Notes under the pieces: generated by a model
Told to the model about the DNA's origin: nothing
Databases searched by the model: none
What the model saw: the letters and a program-made list of their open reading frames with translations, nothing else
In this document: positions 60,927 through 64,000 of the stretch, piece after piece
Layout: every line of letters begins with the position of its first letter
How positions within the stretch are numbered: the stretch's first letter is position 1
Translations under genes and position numbers: made by a program
Origin: Clitopilus passeckerianus
Taxonomy: Eukaryota; Basidiomycota; Agaricomycetes; Agaricales; Entolomataceae
Direction: 5' to 3'
Length of the DNA stretch: 64,000 nt
Assembly: GCA_944990035.1 (NCBI GenBank)
Contig: CALYLX010000149.1
Location: 496,001 to 560,000 of the forward strand

Positions 60927-63900
60927 TCCACGAGGACAATGGCAAACCTAGCAGCCCTAGCTCGAGGGGGAAGGTGACTGAGCAAGGCTACACGGCATAT
61001 TGTCGTGATGGTCGAGACGTCTGCCGGCGACAGCCGCAGTGATTAACGCCTTTGGAGAACTGCCTTTTGCTCTTGATTCACTTGGGGCTACATCTTTTCC
61101 ATCTCAGCGAGTCCTAGCGATTGCTGTCCGGACATATGAGCAGATGGCCCTTGCGTGAATAGAATGTAGCGGTATGTAGGATGTTAAGGCATATACAAGA
61201 GCTGGAGCGTTGGTTGCCCACTGGAGACTGTGAACGTCCTTGCTGTGATCTTGAATGCAATGCCCGAATGATGGTCTGTCACAACTGACGCCCGTCCGCT
61301 TAGCACATGGCTGTTCGACACAGAAGGGTCCCCTTGAGTTCAATACTGCCGCAGAAGAGAGCGAAGAACATGGTGTATTCATTCCGATTTCTGTAAAATT
61401 TCATCATCGCAGTTCAATAGATTGTGACCGAGCGACGATTTGGAAGTGGAAAGTGTCTGGAAGCTCTGAATCGGCAAGTTCCGTCGGCCAATCCTGTGCG
61501 CTCATTATGGTTTCAACACGATGGGGGTGTAGGTGAAGGATGCGTAAACATACGCATGAATCATTGAATGAATACCAAAGTACTAGGTACACGAGAAAAG
61601 AAGTAAAGAACGATTCCTTAATCTCAGTTACCGCAGGCAGCCCACTTGGGGAGCAGAGGGGTATTCCATCATCTATGAGCACCTCTCTGTTCACTGAAGG
61701 TGTCGCCTAATCGTCGTTTCAGCTGCATTCTGTTTCCATGAGTCGGCCGCGAGGATGACGATACAAAGATACCAATTTGGGGCAGCGACGCCAAGGGAAA
61801 CACAAGAAACTGGGTTACGTCCACCCAGACCCACGAGCAAGCATCCGCGGTGAACGACGTTGAGTGAGCAATAGAGGAATAAACGCGTTGCGCTTCCTGT
61901 ATGCAGGATTGACAGTGGGCTTCATAAGAAGACGTGAATGGTCATTGAATATATCTTCGATTTTAGTCAGTAAGTTGGTTGAAAGTATGAATGAAATTGG
62001 TAGTACCTTCTGCGTATTTCTTGATGTAAGTCAAGGTTCGAGTCGGAAGGAACAGCACGCTGACTCTTGGGCCGCCTGAGTCTACTACCAGCTTCGAGTT
62101 GCACGCGGTGGCAGAGCAGACAAAGGAGCAAGCAACGTTATGCCTCCTGCGGTACCGAATAGAGCAGCCTCACGACCACGGGCGTTGGGAGTAGAGGCGG
62201 CGCATGGGGCCACAGTTGAGTCGTGAGGATAATGTTCTTTCGCTGATAGGTCTAAATGTGAGGGGTGCGAAAGCGCGCATGCGGACAGGGCCGAGCAAAT
62301 CATTGTAGCTCGAACCCTGGAATGGCTGTCATTGGTTGAAGCAGGAGCTTGGGATGCTCAGTCTAATTTGAACGGTGGGGTATAGATGCTCTACATCTTC
62401 ATATGCCTGAATACGTATTTTCCATTCACTGTGAACGCCAGTGGTACACGGGATGCTTCATTTGAGCGTAGGAAACCAGAGTTTGAGCGGCTTGAAGCGG
62501 TAGGTGAAATCATCAGATAGCCAAATCAAAGGTGCTGGTGCTTGCGGGAATGGCAGGCACGTTCTCAAAATGAGGGTGATGAGCGTAGAAATGGCAAGCT
62601 ATCACCAGGAGGAGGCCAACATCTCGAGCTTTGAGAAACATTGCTACGTTTGGCGCAATCCGTCCAGGAGCGTGAACCTGGCGAGAATGGTTTGGACTCG
62701 AAAAGATTCTTGCCAGGCCAGAGGGGTGTTGTAGCATTGAATGTGCAGGGACGACTGGGCGTCTCAAAGATGGTGCTGGTTCATGTGGGTCTGGATATGT
62801 AGGTGCCTGCTAGGCGAGGAGCGGTGACGACGATGAGTATGCGGGGAAAAATGTTTTCTCCAGCTGGGGTTGGAGCTCTGGGTGCAATCAGCTGCCGCCA
62901 GTCGTCAAACAACTCCATTTAAATGTCTGATGTACTTGCAATGTATGAATAGTATATCCATGATAAACGTTCCAGGATTTGTGCGATGCGTAAAGAACTT
63001 AGTTAGGTATTCCTGAGTCCAGGGAGTGTCGATTTCAGTGCCCACGGCAGGGAGAACGGGGAAGAGAGGGGATAGAAGAGAGGAACGAGGTTGGGAATGC
63101 AGAAGACTGGCAATGGCGCGTCAGCTGAGCCTTGCCATGGCCGAGGTAGTGCAGGTCGATGGGATCTCGTACGTAGAGGCAGAGACGGAGACGAGGTGCG
63201 AAGTGCGAGAGGAATGGGGTGGTGGCAGTTGAGGTAGACCTAGAGAAGAACAACACTCAAATCGAGGAGCGAGGATATTGCAGCGCTGATGAATGACAGT
63301 GGTAGAGGGGAATGGGAGAGCAAGAGGGAGGGTGACTCTCTTTCATCCACAAGGTCTCCTCCATCTCCTCCAATTTCACCTGCAATGCCTCCTTCATACT
63401 CCTACCACCCTTCGTCCCTCTAACCCCGTCAACTCCTCCCTCTCCCATGCTGACAACAAAAATCTTCACAGCCCTTATGGTGTGAGGTTTGAGGTTTGTA
63501 GTGGGCTTAAGATGATGACGACGACAGCAAGGGTGGAGATGGGAGGCGGGGAAGAGCAGAGGAGGCGAAGGTACCGTGACCTGATCCGGCACTGTTGAGA
63601 CGGCCAGATTGGGGTGAATTCGGGACATGTCGACATCAAAATTGACAATTGTGTCCTGGGGCGTGAAAGGACTTTGATGATACACCGCAGGGCTTGGTAT
63701 GGAGGAAGGGTGGTGTTGGAGCTTGACCACGAGATGAAAAAGAGGAGTGAAATGAGCTTGAGAGAGAGAGCGATGTGAACAACGGTGGAGGGTACAATTC
63801 CGTCTGGTCGTGCTTGACGGACAGCTTCCTCGTGGTCTACAGGGTCCTGGGCAGTGTCGTGTATGTTCTTGGTTCCATCAGCGCTCGATCCGTCTTGTAC

Positions 63901-64000
63901 TCCCCCAGCTGCTTCCCGCCGCACCCTCATGCACCTCCAAGTACGGCTCCACCAGGCTCACAAACACATATGCCCTCGATATTCCTTGTCGAGGTCTTCC
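60927..64000. other. no supported gene; window edge
   Basis: About 3 kb. The ORFs at 63257-63730 and 63475-63930 (minus) are proline- and histidine-rich, overlap each other in different frames and lack motifs. A gene entering from beyond 64000 on the minus strand cannot be excluded, as the last ~60 bases are open (ISRAYVFVSLVEPYLEVHE). Confidence 0.4.

Noticed and set aside
63257..63930. Minus-strand proline- and histidine-rich ORFs at the window edge
   Set aside because: They overlap in different frames, have no domain, and the composition is low in complexity.

Overview
The window looks like nuclear DNA of a mushroom-forming basidiomycete (Agaricomycetes). Genes are cut by many short introns, mostly 50-75 nt, with GT-AG ends and CTAAC/CTAAT-like branch sites. 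The gene content also fits: an AA9 lytic polysaccharide monooxygenase, a NACHT-ankyrin protein, a MYND-kelch protein, an F-box protein and a multi-copy family of enoyl-reductase-like medium-chain reductases. Most proteins are split over frames, so I rebuilt them exon by exon and checked that the exon lengths sum to an open frame. All functional names rest on motifs recognised by eye; no database search was possible.

Layout. 0.3-2.1 kb: F-box gene broken by two frameshifts. 2.1-6.3 kb: no convincing gene, but a hairpin element with perfect 18-bp inverted repeats. 6.3-7.4 kb: a 51-residue Cys-rich protein with a 24-nt exon. 7.6-11.1 kb: CaMKK/SNF1-activating-type kinase, convergent with a tail-anchored coiled-coil protein (11.9-15.2 kb, minus). 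16.1-18.8 kb: a 21-exon Ca2+/H+ exchanger-like gene bracketed by copies of one repeat. 20.0-31.2 kb: an array of enoyl-reductase-like genes (three open, two inactivated, one rearranged relic), with a tRNA-Thr and a cluster of tRNA-derived SINE-like elements inside it. 32.2-34.6 kb: MYND-kelch protein. 36.8-41.6 kb: YML020W-like hydrolase-fold protein with a very long disordered N-terminus. 41.8-43.4 kb (minus): aldo/keto reductase, divergent from an unrecognised 205-residue protein. 47.4-49.5 kb (minus): class I aminotransferase. 50.9-51.6 kb: HSP20-like protein. 53.6-54.7 kb: PLP homeostasis protein. 55.5-56.5 kb: AA9 LPMO. 57.6-60.9 kb (minus): NACHT-ankyrin protein frameshifted in its repeats. 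60.9-64 kb: nothing I can support.

The genes do not form one pathway. The clearest functional grouping is the reductase array, which looks like repeated local duplication followed by decay. The most unusual signals are an aldo/keto reductase model that needs a 1-nt exon flanked by good splice sites, an exchanger-like gene that is structurally intact but has lost the second conserved acidic motif, a reductase relic with an inverted internal block, and the SINE-like cluster.
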